Positions 1-7,644 of a stretch of 14,282 nt of DNA are shown here, in pieces. The notes under the pieces are model-generated. The model saw only the letters and a list, made by a program, of their open reading frames with translations, was not told the DNA's origin and made no database searches. Each line of letters begins with the position of its first letter. The stretch's first letter is position 1. Position numbers and translations under genes: made by a program. The stretch is from Chitinophagales bacterium (GTDB lineage: Bacteria; Bacteroidota; Bacteroidia; Chitinophagales; Saprospiraceae): positions 1 through 14,282 of the forward strand of contig JAAFHQ010000053.1 in the NCBI GenBank assembly GCA_013298445.1, given 5' to 3'.

Positions 1-2291
1 GCGTTGGTTTTCAAGGCCCCGGAGCCAGCAGAAGGTGCCACGTTTACGTCCCAAATGGCGTTGTCGGTAGTCCGCTTCCAATAGGTAGCCGATAAGCGCA
101 GGCTATTGAGCCAGTTGCTGTTTTCACCGCCTACATTAAAGGTGATGTCTGCACCGATTTCCTGCTCTTCAGATACTTCTACGTCCAATGCAGGATTATT
201 TTGAGAAGGGTTGAAATAGAACCCATTCGCATTACCCAAAGTACGGGTGCTTAAAGTCACGTAACGGTCAAATGGTTTTGGCTGGATACCAGCCTGGCCA
301 TAGGCAGCCCGCAATTTGAATTCAGGCATGATTCTGCCCAAACCACCATTCTGCCAGAAATCCAGCGAAGATAAACGCAAGTAGGCATCTCCACGCGGGA
401 AGGTAAATGGCTTGGAGCCTTCACCAAAAGCCGAAGAGTAGTCGCTGCGTACTCCTCCCGAAATCCCGGCGATGTCACCAAATTCAATTTTCTGATTGAC
501 CAGGAAACCGTAGGTCACAAAAGGTTCGGTATAGTCATCAATCACTTTGAAAGAGGTACCCTGAGTTCCGGTGAAAGGGGTATAAATAGGCAAGCCAGCA
601 GTAGCAGCTGCATACGAAGTATACTTTTGTCTACGGTGGTCAAAGGTGAACTGGGTAGTGGTTAAGATCGGGATTTTCATTCCAAAGTCTTTTTGGAAAT
701 CGGTACGAACGTATGCCGTTCCCAGGAAGTTTTGGAAAGAGTTGCTATAAAAATACTTGTCAATACCGCCAGTATTGTCTGGCGAAATGGCCGAGCCCCA
801 CCAGTTCTGAACCTCATTGGAGTTGGCGTTTCCTGACTGGTTGGCTACGGTTCGTACAAAGTCATCTTTGCGGTAGTTGATGCCGTATTTTGCATCCAAT
901 TCTACAAATTTGGCGAATTTGTAGTTCAGGTTGAAGTTTTGGACAATGTCTGTTTTTAAGCTTCTATTTTTACGGTATTGCTGAACATACAGCGGGTTAA
1001 AACCATTTACCCCAGCAGCATCCCCTTGCGCAGCCGTATATGAGCCATCAGGCAATTGAAAGCCATAATCGGTAAAAGCACGGGTGTTAAAGATAGAATA
1101 GATGACGTCGTCGCCATTTAAGTTGTTGAACGTGCGTACCAACTGAGTGGTGTTGCGGAAACGCAATCCTTTGGCCAGTTCTGCTCCGACGTTTACTGTC
1201 ATGTTGCTGCGGTCGTTGTACCCGCTGTTGACAAAGTTGGAGTATTGGCGGTTGTTTGAACCCGATACACTGAAGTCAAATTTCTCAGCACCGCCGGAAA
1301 TAGACACAGAGTTGTTGAAGGTATTGGCAGGCACGAAGAACTCCTTGAAGTGGTCGTGGTACTTCAAGTTGGCGTTGTAAGGCTTATTTGTGAGGTTGGT
1401 CGGGTCGGTACTGTTCCAGACCAGGTTGGCATTGTAAACGCCCGTTGCTGGATCAATGGCCAAGGGTACGCCGCTGCCATTGACTACGTTGTTGTTGGCA
1501 TCGGTATTGTAACCATGTAAGTTTGATTTAGCCAAGCCACCTACGTTGAGGTAAATGTTGTTGGTGATACCAGAAGAGAAGTCGACGTTCAGCTTGCCAC
1601 TCTTGCCTCTTTTGGTAAACAACTGGATGACCCCGTTAGCTCCTTGGGCACCGTAGATCGAAGCTGAAGCTGCACCTTGTACAACCTCAATGCGATCGAT
1701 GGAGTTTAGGTCAAGTGAGTTCAAATCCGTAGCTGCCACTTGTAGTCCGTCAAGCAGAATCATCGGCGATGTACCACGGTTAACGGAGTTGATGCCCCGC
1801 AGCAGGATATTTACCCCGGCTCCTGGACTACCACTTACCGAGCTGATTTGTGCCCCGGCAATTTTCCCAATTAAGGCTTGATCCACAGAACTAGAAGGTA
1901 CTGCAGGCAGGTCCTTGGCGGCAATGGTTTCTACAGAAATACCTAGTCGGGCTTTGCTGGTAGCTACCCCGGAACCTGTAACGACCATCTCGGTCAGATT
2001 GATACCCTCCTTAAGGGAAACATCAAGCGTGTTGCTTTCGCCTAACGTAAGTTCTTGGGTGGTGAAACCGGTGTAGCTTACAACGACTACATTTACGGAA
2101 GGAGGCATGGTGAGGCTGTAGCTACCGTTTACATCGGAAACAGTCCCTACTGTGGTGCCTTTGGCAAGAATGCTGGCACCAATTAAGGGCTGGCCATTCT
2201 GATCGGACACTTTGCCACTGATGCTTTTTTGGGCCATAGCTCCCGCCATAGCAAATAGCGCCAGCGCAAGTGCTAGTAAGATTTTTTTCAT
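1..2291 (-). CDS. SusC/RagA-family TonB-dependent outer-membrane receptor (3' end outside window)
   Basis: The reading frame is open from an ATG at 2291 to the left edge, giving about 763 residues. SusC/RagA proteins usually have about 1000, so roughly the last quarter of the barrel is missing here. I checked the frame at several points across the gene and saw no frameshift. Residues 1-21 are a signal peptide (MKK, hydrophobic core, AMAQ). Residues about 23-95 are a carboxypeptidase-D-like regulatory domain (SGKVSDQNGQPLIGASI). The plug domain follows, with the family signatures LLRGINSVNRGTSPMILLDG (residues 163-182) and IDRIEVVQGAASASIYGAQG (198-217). The rest is barrel rich in aromatic and Asn residues. 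Such receptors import glycans, peptides or other large nutrients with energy from TonB, usually with a SusD lipoprotein encoded just downstream. That position is outside the window, so the substrate cannot be inferred. Confidence 0.95.
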   Translation of the reverse strand, partial: MKKILLALALALFAMAGAMAQKSISGKVSDQNGQPLIGASILAKGTTVGTVSDVNGSYSLTMPPSVNVVVVSYTGFTTQELTLGESNTLDVSLKEGINLTEMVVTGSGVATSKARLGISVETIAAKDLPAVPSSSVDQALIGKIAGAQISSVSGSPGAGVNILLRGINSVNRGTSPMILLDGLQVAATDLNSLDLNSIDRIEVVQGAASASIYGAQGANGVIQLFTKRGKSGKLNVDFSSGITNNIYLNVGGLAKSNLHGYNTDANNNVVNGSGVPLAIDPATGVYNANLVWNSTDPTNLTNKPYNANLKYHDHFKEFFVPANTFNNSVSISGGAEKFDFSVSGSNNRQYSNFVNSGYNDRSNMTVNVGAELAKGLRFRNTTQLVRTFNNLNGDDVIYSIFNTRAFTDYGFQLPDGSYTAAQGDAAGVNGFNPLYVQQYRKNRSLKTDIVQNFNLNYKFAKFVELDAKYGINYRKDDFVRTVANQSGNANSNEVQNWWGSAISPDNTGGIDKYFYSNSFQNFLGTAYVRTDFQKDFGMKIPILTTTQFTFDHRRQKYTSYAAATAGLPIYTPFTGTQGTSFKVIDDYTEPFVTYGFLVNQKIEFGDIAGISGGVRSDYSSAFGEGSKPFTFPRGDAYLRLSSLDFWQNGGLGRIMPEFKLRAAYGQAGIQPKPFDRYVTLSTRTLGNANGFYFNPSQNNPALDVEVSEEQEIGADITFNVGGENSNWLNSLRLSATYWKRTTDNAIWDVNVAPSAGSGALKTN

Positions 2292-2380
2292 ACTAATTTC
2301 GTTTTTTAAAAAAAGCAATAGTTATACCACACCTGCTTTTGGGCATGCCAAAAACAGAGAACAGCCAAGGAAAAACAGGA

Positions 2381-2395
2381 TGACCTGACAGGTCA
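2381..2395. promoter_or_regulatory. Perfect palindrome, candidate operator
   Basis: TGACCTG-A-CAGGTCA is a perfect 7-bp inverted repeat around one central base, about 90 bp upstream of the receptor start codon. The compact symmetry fits a dimeric helix-turn-helix regulator site better than a transcript hairpin, because no loop is available. Which regulator might bind is unknown. Confidence 0.4.
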
Positions 2396-2419
2396 GATCA
2401 TTGTTGTGAGAGAAAAATG

Positions 2420-2451
2420 TTAATTGAGGTGTGTGAAAATGCTTAATTGAG
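2420..2451. repeat. Direct repeat TTAATTGAG x2, period 23 bp
   Basis: TTAATTGAG occurs at 2420-2428 and again at 2443-2451. The flanks are also similar (GAAAAATG and GAAAATGC before, GTG and TTG after), so the repeated unit is nearer 20 bp. Tandem half-sites about two helical turns apart are typical of response-regulator binding, including LytTR regulators. It lies between a LytS-type kinase gene and the receptor gene, but the link to either is inference. Confidence 0.35.
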
Positions 2452-2696
2452 TTGAAAAACGATTAAAGATCCGATGCGAAATGGACTAGGTAAAAATAGA
2501 GACTTAGAGAATTTTAACAGTCGAAGTGTTTGAGAACAACGTTTAAAGTTGATAAGATGCTGCCAAGATTGGGTAAACAAAAATGGTTTTATCCATAAAT
2601 CTGGCTCCAAGGTAAAAATCAAAGCGCTTATTTGAGTAAAAAAACTTCAAAAAATCAGTATTTTAAAAATAGAACTACTTAAAGTATTCATTCTAA

Positions 2697-3719
2697 TCAA
2701 ACAATCGGCAATGCTACTTCGAAGTATTTTTCGCCTTTATCAACTTTGATGTCGCGGCCACAGAGCAATTTGTAGCGCTGCCGGATGTTCTCCAGACCAA
2801 GGCCCGTATTGTGTTCAACCGTGCGTTTGGGTTGGAGGTTATTGCGGATGAGGATGTGGTCTTCGTCATTATAGATTTCAACCAGAAGGGCTTTTCCTAC
2901 CCCAATCATGTTGTGTTTTATTGCATTCTCAATGAGCAATTGGAAGGTGTTGGGAGGAGTGTAACTCTCATATACTTCTGGTGAAAGGGATACGTGCAGT
3001 TTAAAATTGTCTTCAAAGCGGGCGTGAATCAAACTGGCGTAGGATCGGGCAATCGACAGATCTTCGCGCAAGGACACTTTTTCTTTTTGGTTGTTTTGCA
3101 ACAAATAGCGGTACACATCCGCCAGCTGAACAATGAAGTCCTGGGCATTGGGGTTATTGCCTTTTACCAGTGTTTTTAAGGTATTTAGTGCGTTGAATAA
3201 AAAATGCGGATTGACTTGTTGGCGCAACAAATCCATCTGCGCCTTGGCACTCATTTCCATCAATTGTGCATTTTTTACCTGCACTTGCTGGGTCTGGTAT
3301 ACCGAACGCACCGCGTAAAAGAGAATTTGTAAAATAATGTTGATGAGGATGCCCCGGAAAATGAAAAAGACCAATGGTGCCTTTTCTTCCTTGATCGTTT
3401 CGTGAACGATAATTTCGACGACTAAAACCAAAGAGACACCTACAAAAAGGCTAATGGCACTTTGCACAAATAACCTAAGCGTCTCAGATTTGAAAGAGTT
3501 TCGGAATTGCTCTTCACGTCGATCCAAGGCAAAGTTGAATTGCCAGATCAAAATCGAATAAGTGCAAAGCACCAAAAAGTCGATGGATGCTTGCAGCACG
3601 TCCTTGTATTCTCCATCAACCGCCCGGTTCAACATGAAGAAAAAGGTAATGGCCAAGGTAGCCCAAATGGCAATTTTTCTAAAGTAGCGTTGAAAAACCA
3701 ATTCTCGATTTTTTCCCAA
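2697..3719 (-). CDS. LytS/YehU-type membrane sensor histidine kinase
   Basis: This 340-residue protein has four predicted membrane helices (about 15-30, 43-60, 83-103 and 114-135), a short coiled linker (about 140-165) and a His_kinase + HATPase_c module. The phospho-acceptor is His172 in LRQQVNPHFLFNALNTL, the hallmark of the LytS family. The ATP site shows the N box ENAIKHN (264-270) and the G box GLGLENIRQRY (306-316). No extracellular sensor domain is present, so any signal is probably sensed in or at the membrane. The only start that keeps the first helix is TTG at 3719; an in-frame stop lies just upstream and the next Met is residue 29. Kinases of this class normally pair with an adjacent LytTR response regulator. 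None is encoded within the window on either side, so the partner must be elsewhere. The gene is divergent from the HyfB-like gene. Confidence 0.93.
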   Translation of the reverse strand: MGKNRELVFQRYFRKIAIWATLAITFFFMLNRAVDGEYKDVLQASIDFLVLCTYSILIWQFNFALDRREEQFRNSFKSETLRLFVQSAISLFVGVSLVLVVEIIVHETIKEEKAPLVFFIFRGILINIILQILFYAVRSVYQTQQVQVKNAQLMEMSAKAQMDLLRQQVNPHFLFNALNTLKTLVKGNNPNAQDFIVQLADVYRYLLQNNQKEKVSLREDLSIARSYASLIHARFEDNFKLHVSLSPEVYESYTPPNTFQLLIENAIKHNMIGVGKALLVEIYNDEDHILIRNNLQPKRTVEHNTGLGLENIRQRYKLLCGRDIKVDKGEKYFEVALPIV

Positions 3720-3867
3720 AAGTAATCAAAAATAGCTGATGCAGATCTTCTGCTCCGGGTCACTTGCTGCAAAACGGGCAGGACCTCCCCTCAAGCGGGC
3801 AAACTCGCCGCTGAAATGCCAGCCGCATTCAGGAAATTTGCCTTGCTGATTGAGTAAAAAACCAGGC
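3720..3867. promoter_or_regulatory. Divergent control region between kinase and Ehr-like cluster
   Basis: These 148 bp lie between two divergent starts and should carry both promoters. GAAATTTG at 3833-3840 resembles the Bacteroidota -7 element TAnnTTTG and would place a start about 20 nt before the HyfB-like ATG, but no matching TTTG -33 element is visible. A short hairpin AGCGG-9 nt-CCGCT lies at 3794-3812. The middle of the region appears more GC-rich than the intergenic stretch on the other side of the kinase. Confidence 0.4.
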
Positions 3868-5847
3868 ATGACAAATCAATCCATTTTATTAGGTTCCATG
3901 TTGCTGTCTCCACTGCTATTTTTGCTGCGGGGGCAACTGCGTTATTGGGCTGCTATGCTGCTGCATCTGGTGGTGATTGTGGCTAGTTCCAGCGCGGCTA
4001 TAAGTGTATTTCAGGGGCAAGCCTGGGCAATCGATACAGGTATTTATCTGTTGGGTGAGCCGATTCGATTGGAATTGGATGCATTGAGTGCCTTTTTTGT
4101 GTTGGTCATCAACCTCACGATGTTGACGGGGGCATGGTATTCTGGGGGCTACCTCAAGCCTTACGAATCCAGCAAGAGCGCCATTGAGTTGTCTTTTCAC
4201 CGCTTTACTTATCTATGGTTGCATCTGGCCATGATTGTGGTGGTTATGGTGCCGCAGGGAACACCATTTTTATTCGCCTGGGAACTCATGACTTTGACCG
4301 CCTTTATCCTGGTGGCTTTTGAATGGGAAAAACCCGAATCGGTACATGCGGCGCTGAATTACCTGGTACAAATGCACGTTGGCTTTGTCTTTATCCTGAT
4401 TGGCTTGTTTTTGATCCAATACCAGGGCGGGGGCAGTTTTAGTTTCAGTGGATTGGCAAAAACGCACATGCCAGTGCAAGCTTTTTTGCTGCTTTTGATT
4501 GGTTTTGCTTTTAAAGCCGGGTTCATGCCTTTGCACACCTGGTTGCCACACGCTCACCCTGCTGCACCTTCCCATGTATCAGGAGTGATGTCGGGTGTCA
4601 TCATCAAAATGGGGATTTACGGCATTTTGCGCTGCGTGATCTATTTGCCCAAGGAACATTGGATGACCATGGGGGCAACCATTCTGATTGTATCGATCAT
4701 CTCTGGCGTGATGGGTGTGATTTACGCGATCATGCAACACGATGTAAAAAAACTACTGGCCTACCATAGTATCGAAAACATTGGCATCATTGGTATCGGC
4801 ATTGGGCTGGGCATGATGGGGTATGCGCTGGGGCATCCAGTATTGGCGACTTTGGCTTTTGCAGGGGGTATTTTGCACATCCTGAACCATTCCTTGTTCA
4901 AATCACTACTGTTTTACTCCGCTGGTTCGGTGTATCAACAAACCCATACCCGCTATGTGGAGAAACTGGGCGGTTTGATCAAAAAAATGCCATATACCGC
5001 GTTTTTATTCTTGTTGGGAGCCCTGGCCATTTGTGGTTTGCCTCCTTTTAATGGGTTTATCTCCGAGTTTTTGATCTACTACGGGTCTTTTAGCCACATT
5101 GGTGCGGGCGATATGAATGAGGCTTTGATCCTCCTGGCTTGTATCCTGAGTTTGGCCTTGATTGGTGGTTTGGCTATTTTTTGCTTCACCAAGGTATTCA
5201 GCATTGTGTTTCTGGGTTCAAGTCGCAGTTCCGCAACAACGGGAGCCCAGGAGGTAAGCATGAGCATGTTGTTGCCACAAGGGTTGATTGGTTTGGTCAT
5301 TTTGGCGATTGGCCTGGTGCCTGGTTTCTTTGTACACTACATCGAGCAAGTGGCAGGGCTTTACCTTCCAGATGCCAGTTTACCACACGCTTATCTGGAT
5401 ACGCTGCGCTATGTAGGTATCGCTTCGGGGATTTTTATCCTTCTGCTGGTTATCCTGATTTTGTTGCGGAGCATCCAACAGCGGCGGGTTGAAGTGGCTT
5501 ATGGCCCAACCTGGGGTTGTGGTTACACGGGGGCTGATCCTGCGCTACACCAATATACAGCTACCTCTTATGCCGATAATTTTGTCCAATTAGCGGAACC
5601 TATTTTGGGCGTAGAAACCCATTATACCCCTTTTGCTGAAACGGAAATTTTCCCCGAAACCCACCATTTTGAGCGGCATCAGCACGATCCAATGGAGGCG
5701 AATTTGGTGGAAAAACCGGGCAATGCCCTCTTGTACTACCTGCAAAAATCGGCTGTATTTCAATCTGGTAAATTGCAACACTACCTCTGGTATGGATTAC
5801 TTTTCCTGATTGTGGTAGGCGCGATGTCTTACTTGAAGCTGCTGTAA
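3868..5847 (+). CDS. hyfB: HyfB-like proton-pumping antiporter subunit (NuoL/MrpA superfamily) of an Ehr-like complex
   Basis: A polytopic membrane protein of 659 residues from the ATG at 3868; a TTG at 3850 would add six residues but has no better leader. The proton-pump signatures of the NuoL/M/N superfamily are intact: the helix-5 glutamate in FLFAWELMTL (Glu139), the helix-7 lysine in FKAGFMPLHTWLPHAHPAAP (Lys216), a further lysine in SGVIIKMGIYGILR (Lys247), the HDVKKLLAYHSIENIG loop (about 291-306), and NHSLFKSLLFYSAG with Lys345. A C-terminal soluble segment (TWGCGYTG, ATSYADNF) and a final helix match the extended HyfB/HycC architecture rather than plain NuoL. In the family this subunit moves protons or Na+ in response to events in the peripheral arm. 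It is first in a plus-strand cluster, 27 bp ahead of the HyfC-like gene. The symbol is by homology only; the complex is not a hydrogenase. Confidence 0.92.
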   Translation: MTNQSILLGSMLLSPLLFLLRGQLRYWAAMLLHLVVIVASSSAAISVFQGQAWAIDTGIYLLGEPIRLELDALSAFFVLVINLTMLTGAWYSGGYLKPYESSKSAIELSFHRFTYLWLHLAMIVVVMVPQGTPFLFAWELMTLTAFILVAFEWEKPESVHAALNYLVQMHVGFVFILIGLFLIQYQGGGSFSFSGLAKTHMPVQAFLLLLIGFAFKAGFMPLHTWLPHAHPAAPSHVSGVMSGVIIKMGIYGILRCVIYLPKEHWMTMGATILIVSIISGVMGVIYAIMQHDVKKLLAYHSIENIGIIGIGIGLGMMGYALGHPVLATLAFAGGILHILNHSLFKSLLFYSAGSVYQQTHTRYVEKLGGLIKKMPYTAFLFLLGALAICGLPPFNGFISEFLIYYGSFSHIGAGDMNEALILLACILSLALIGGLAIFCFTKVFSIVFLGSSRSSATTGAQEVSMSMLLPQGLIGLVILAIGLVPGFFVHYIEQVAGLYLPDASLPHAYLDTLRYVGIASGIFILLLVILILLRSIQQRRVEVAYGPTWGCGYTGADPALHQYTATSYADNFVQLAEPILGVETHYTPFAETEIFPETHHFERHQHDPMEANLVEKPGNALLYYLQKSAVFQSGKLQHYLWYGLLFLIVVGAMSYLKLL

Positions 5848-5857
5848 ACCTTTGATG

Positions 5858-5865
5858 ACCCAAAA
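5858..5865 (+). promoter_or_regulatory. Leader octamer ACCCAAAA before HyfC-like start
   Basis: The octamer lies 9 nt before the ATG at 5875, followed by an A-rich stretch with no Shine-Dalgarno match. The same octamer occurs at nearly the same distance before two other genes of the cluster (6796-6803 and 10628-10635), which suggests a role in translation initiation. Confidence 0.4.
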
Positions 5866-5874
5866 GAAAGAAAA

Positions 5875-6786
5875 ATGTCAATTCTACTTTATCTACTTTA
5901 TACCTGCTGCGCCCTGTTGATACCGGGGGTGATTTCCATCACCAAGGCCAAGCTCAGTGGGCGCAAAGGGCCTGGATTGTGGCAGCCGATCTACGATATT
6001 TTGCGCCTTTTGCGCAAGGGTAGCGTATACAGTACAACTACCAGTTATTTGTTTCAATATGCGCCCCTGGTGAATTTTGCAGCGGCATTATTGGCTTTGG
6101 CCTTTGTCCCGCTGGGAGACATTCCCGGCCTCATGCACTTTCAGGGCGACTTTGTCTTTTTTGCCTACTTACTGGGTTTAGGCAAGTTCCTGTTGATCCT
6201 GAATGCAATGGATACGGGCAGTGGCTTTGAAGGTATGGGTGCCAATCGCGAAGCGCTTTACTCTATGTTGGTTGAACCAGCCTTTTTCATCGTAATGGGA
6301 TCAATGGCCTTGCTGAGTGGACACAATTCTTTTGTCGACATTTTCAGCCAATTTCAGGATACCTCTCAATACGCCATTTTACTGGGTTTTCTAGGTGCCT
6401 ACATCCTGGGGCAAATTGCCATGGTGGAGAATAGTCGCCTACCAGTGGACGACCCAAGAACGCACCTTGAATTGACGATGGTGCACGAAGTGATGGTGCT
6501 CGACAATAGTGGTTTTGATTTTGGGATCATCATGATCACCAATAGCCTCAAGTTTGGCATTTATGCGGGGCTCCTGGCCAATTTAATGGTGCCCATATGG
6601 TTGCCATTGGGTTTTCGGCTGGGTTTTGCTCTTTTGATTTCCGTGTTGTTTGGGGTGATGGTGGGTTTGTTGGAGTCTTTTCGGGCACGCAACAAAATGG
6701 CGCGTAACCCCCAATTCATCCTCACGCTGTCGGCGGTTTCCTTGCTGTTCTTTTTTACCGTAATGATCATCGCCAACCGAATTTAA
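5875..6786 (+). CDS. hyfC: HyfC/HycD-like membrane subunit (NuoH family)
   Basis: A 303-residue protein with about eight membrane helices and normal length for the HycD/HyfC group. Family signatures are present in order: GRKGPGLWQPIYDILRLLRK (29-48), the loop DTGSGFEGMGANREA (113-127), Glu134 in MLVEPAFF, and ENSRLPVDDPRTHLELTMVHE (185-205), which ends the charged cytoplasmic loops. In complex I and group-4 hydrogenases this subunit anchors the peripheral arm to the membrane and forms the start of the charged axis towards the antiporter subunits. All acidic residues of these loops appear kept, so the coupling path looks functional although the redox centre next to it is lost. It lies 27 bp after the HyfB-like gene and 27 bp before the HyfE-like gene. 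Confidence 0.93.
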   Translation: MSILLYLLYTCCALLIPGVISITKAKLSGRKGPGLWQPIYDILRLLRKGSVYSTTTSYLFQYAPLVNFAAALLALAFVPLGDIPGLMHFQGDFVFFAYLLGLGKFLLILNAMDTGSGFEGMGANREALYSMLVEPAFFIVMGSMALLSGHNSFVDIFSQFQDTSQYAILLGFLGAYILGQIAMVENSRLPVDDPRTHLELTMVHEVMVLDNSGFDFGIIMITNSLKFGIYAGLLANLMVPIWLPLGFRLGFALLISVLFGVMVGLLESFRARNKMARNPQFILTLSAVSLLFFFTVMIIANRI

Positions 6787-6795
6787 TTACTAATC

Positions 6796-6803
6796 ACCCA
6801 AAA
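6796..6803 (+). promoter_or_regulatory. Leader octamer ACCCAAAA before HyfE-like start
   Basis: This is an exact copy of the octamer found before the HyfC-like gene, here 10 nt before the ATG at 6814 and followed by CAAAAAACCT. No Shine-Dalgarno sequence is visible. Confidence 0.4.
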
Positions 6804-6813
6804 CAAAAAACCT

Positions 6814-7443
6814 ATGCTTTTGCTACTGGCTTTTGGACTTACTTTGGTTTACATGGGGATTGCCGATCGGGTACGGCGGCTCATTGACATGTTGATCATA
6901 CAGGGGGTATTGTTGTTTGGGATGGCTATCGTACAGCTGCACCATATTGATGTGCTCAATTTGGTCATCATTCTCCTGGAAACCCTGGTGGTAAAAGCAG
7001 TGGTATTGCCACTTTTTTTGCTGCGGGTAAAAAAGAAAAACGAAATATCCCGGGTCAGCACTCAGGCAGTATCGGGTTTCAGTAAAGGACTATGGATGGC
7101 GGTCATTATCGCCTTTAGTTTTACCGCCGGGCACTTATTGCACGAATCTTCTGATGCCATTCAGGCCAAATACTTCTCGGTAGGTATTGCATCCATTCTT
7201 ACCGGCATCATGCTGATTGTAAAACACGACAAGGTGTTGACTCATTTGATGGGTTACCTGGTATTGGAAAATGGAATCTTCTTACTTACGCTGGCAGTAG
7301 GCGGCGAAATGCCAATCATTGTCAATGGCGCCATTTTGCTGGATATCGTACTGGCAGTGTTGGTGCTGGGTTTGATCATCAATCGCTTGAGTACCAGTTT
7401 TGGTGCTACAGCCTTGAGCCATCTTTCTGAATTAAAGGATTGA
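6814..7443 (+). CDS. hyfE: HyfE-like small membrane subunit (MrpC/NuoK-related)
   Basis: A 209-residue, very hydrophobic protein with about six to seven helices, matching the size of HyfE. The second half (about 120-190) resembles NuoK/MrpC: LMGYLVLENGIFLL carries Glu152 inside a helix, and GAILLDIVLAVLVLGLIINR follows with Asp177. In the first half, LLETLVVKAVVLPLFLLR contains Glu56 and Lys61 inside or next to a helix. Membrane-embedded acids of this type form part of the proton path in the family. The gene sits 27 bp after the HyfC-like gene. A structured 201-bp gap follows before the next subunit, unlike the other short junctions. Confidence 0.88.
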   Translation: MLLLLAFGLTLVYMGIADRVRRLIDMLIIQGVLLFGMAIVQLHHIDVLNLVIILLETLVVKAVVLPLFLLRVKKKNEISRVSTQAVSGFSKGLWMAVIIAFSFTAGHLLHESSDAIQAKYFSVGIASILTGIMLIVKHDKVLTHLMGYLVLENGIFLLTLAVGGEMPIIVNGAILLDIVLAVLVLGLIINRLSTSFGATALSHLSELKD

Positions 7444-7458
7444 TGTGCTATACTAATA

Positions 7459-7493
7459 ATTGAGTGGAGGGAATCGCATTCTATCGACTCAAT
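7459..7493 (+). repeat. Inverted repeat ATTGAGT/ACTCAAT with nested hairpin
   Basis: ATTGAGT (7459-7465) pairs perfectly with ACTCAAT (7487-7493), and GAAT-CGC-ATTC (7471-7481) forms a small inner hairpin. It begins 15 nt after the stop of the HyfE-like gene and is the first of three consecutive hairpins in this gap. Confidence 0.45.
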
Positions 7494-7513
7494 CAAGAGC
7501 TTAATTGGGGTTT

Positions 7514-7540
7514 TTCGGGCGTTGGAGAGAAGCGCCCGAA
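7514..7540 (+). repeat. Hairpin TTCGGGCG/CGCCCGAA
   Basis: A perfect 8-bp stem, GC-rich in its core, with an 11-nt purine-rich loop (7522-7532). A run of five T precedes the stem but no T run follows it, so it is not a terminator by itself. It may stabilise the 3' end of the upstream mRNA segment. Confidence 0.5.
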
Positions 7541-7545
7541 CTATG

Positions 7546-7576
7546 GGTTGGGGGAACTCGATTCCCCCACCTTTTT
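7546..7576 (+). terminator. Rho-independent terminator-like hairpin inside the cluster
   Basis: GGGGGAA (7550-7556) and TTCCCCC (7562-7568) form a perfect 7-bp stem with the loop CTCGA. A further T-A pair and GG/CC pairs extend it around a one-base bulge. Five T follow directly (7572-7576). It would end part of the transcripts after the HyfB-, HyfC- and HyfE-like genes and lower expression of the following genes, unless they have their own promoter in 7577-7644. Confidence 0.6.
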
Positions 7577-7644
7577 AAAAAAGAGTAAGCGTGTTTATTT
7601 TTAACGACAAGCATATTTAACCACAAGTCAAAAACAGCCATTTT

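Larger units (their letters stand above)
2292..2696. other. 405-bp AT-rich intergenic region upstream of the receptor gene
   Basis: No credible gene is seen on either strand; the longest Met-initiated frame I noticed on the minus strand is about 17 codons. The region separates the kinase stop codon from the receptor start and should hold the receptor promoter and control sites. Visible structure: a 15-bp palindrome at 2381-2395, a 9-bp direct repeat at 2420-2451, an inverted repeat TTTTGG-5 nt-CCAAAA at 2337-2353, and the palindrome AAGCGCTT at 2622-2629. On the minus strand a TATAAC-type sequence lies about 35 nt before the receptor ATG, but no convincing Bacteroidota promoter (TTTG, then TAnnTTTG) could be fixed. 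Confidence 0.6.

Noticed and set aside
2679..2695. Terminator for the kinase gene formed by TACTT-A-AAGTA at 2676-2686
   Set aside because: The symmetry leaves only a one-base centre, so no stable hairpin loop can form, and the stem is almost entirely A-T.
7444..7644. Small gene between the HyfE- and HyfF-like genes
   Set aside because: No plus-strand frame of meaningful length starts here. The minus-strand frame runs into the HyfE-like gene as a shadow. The gap is explained by hairpins.
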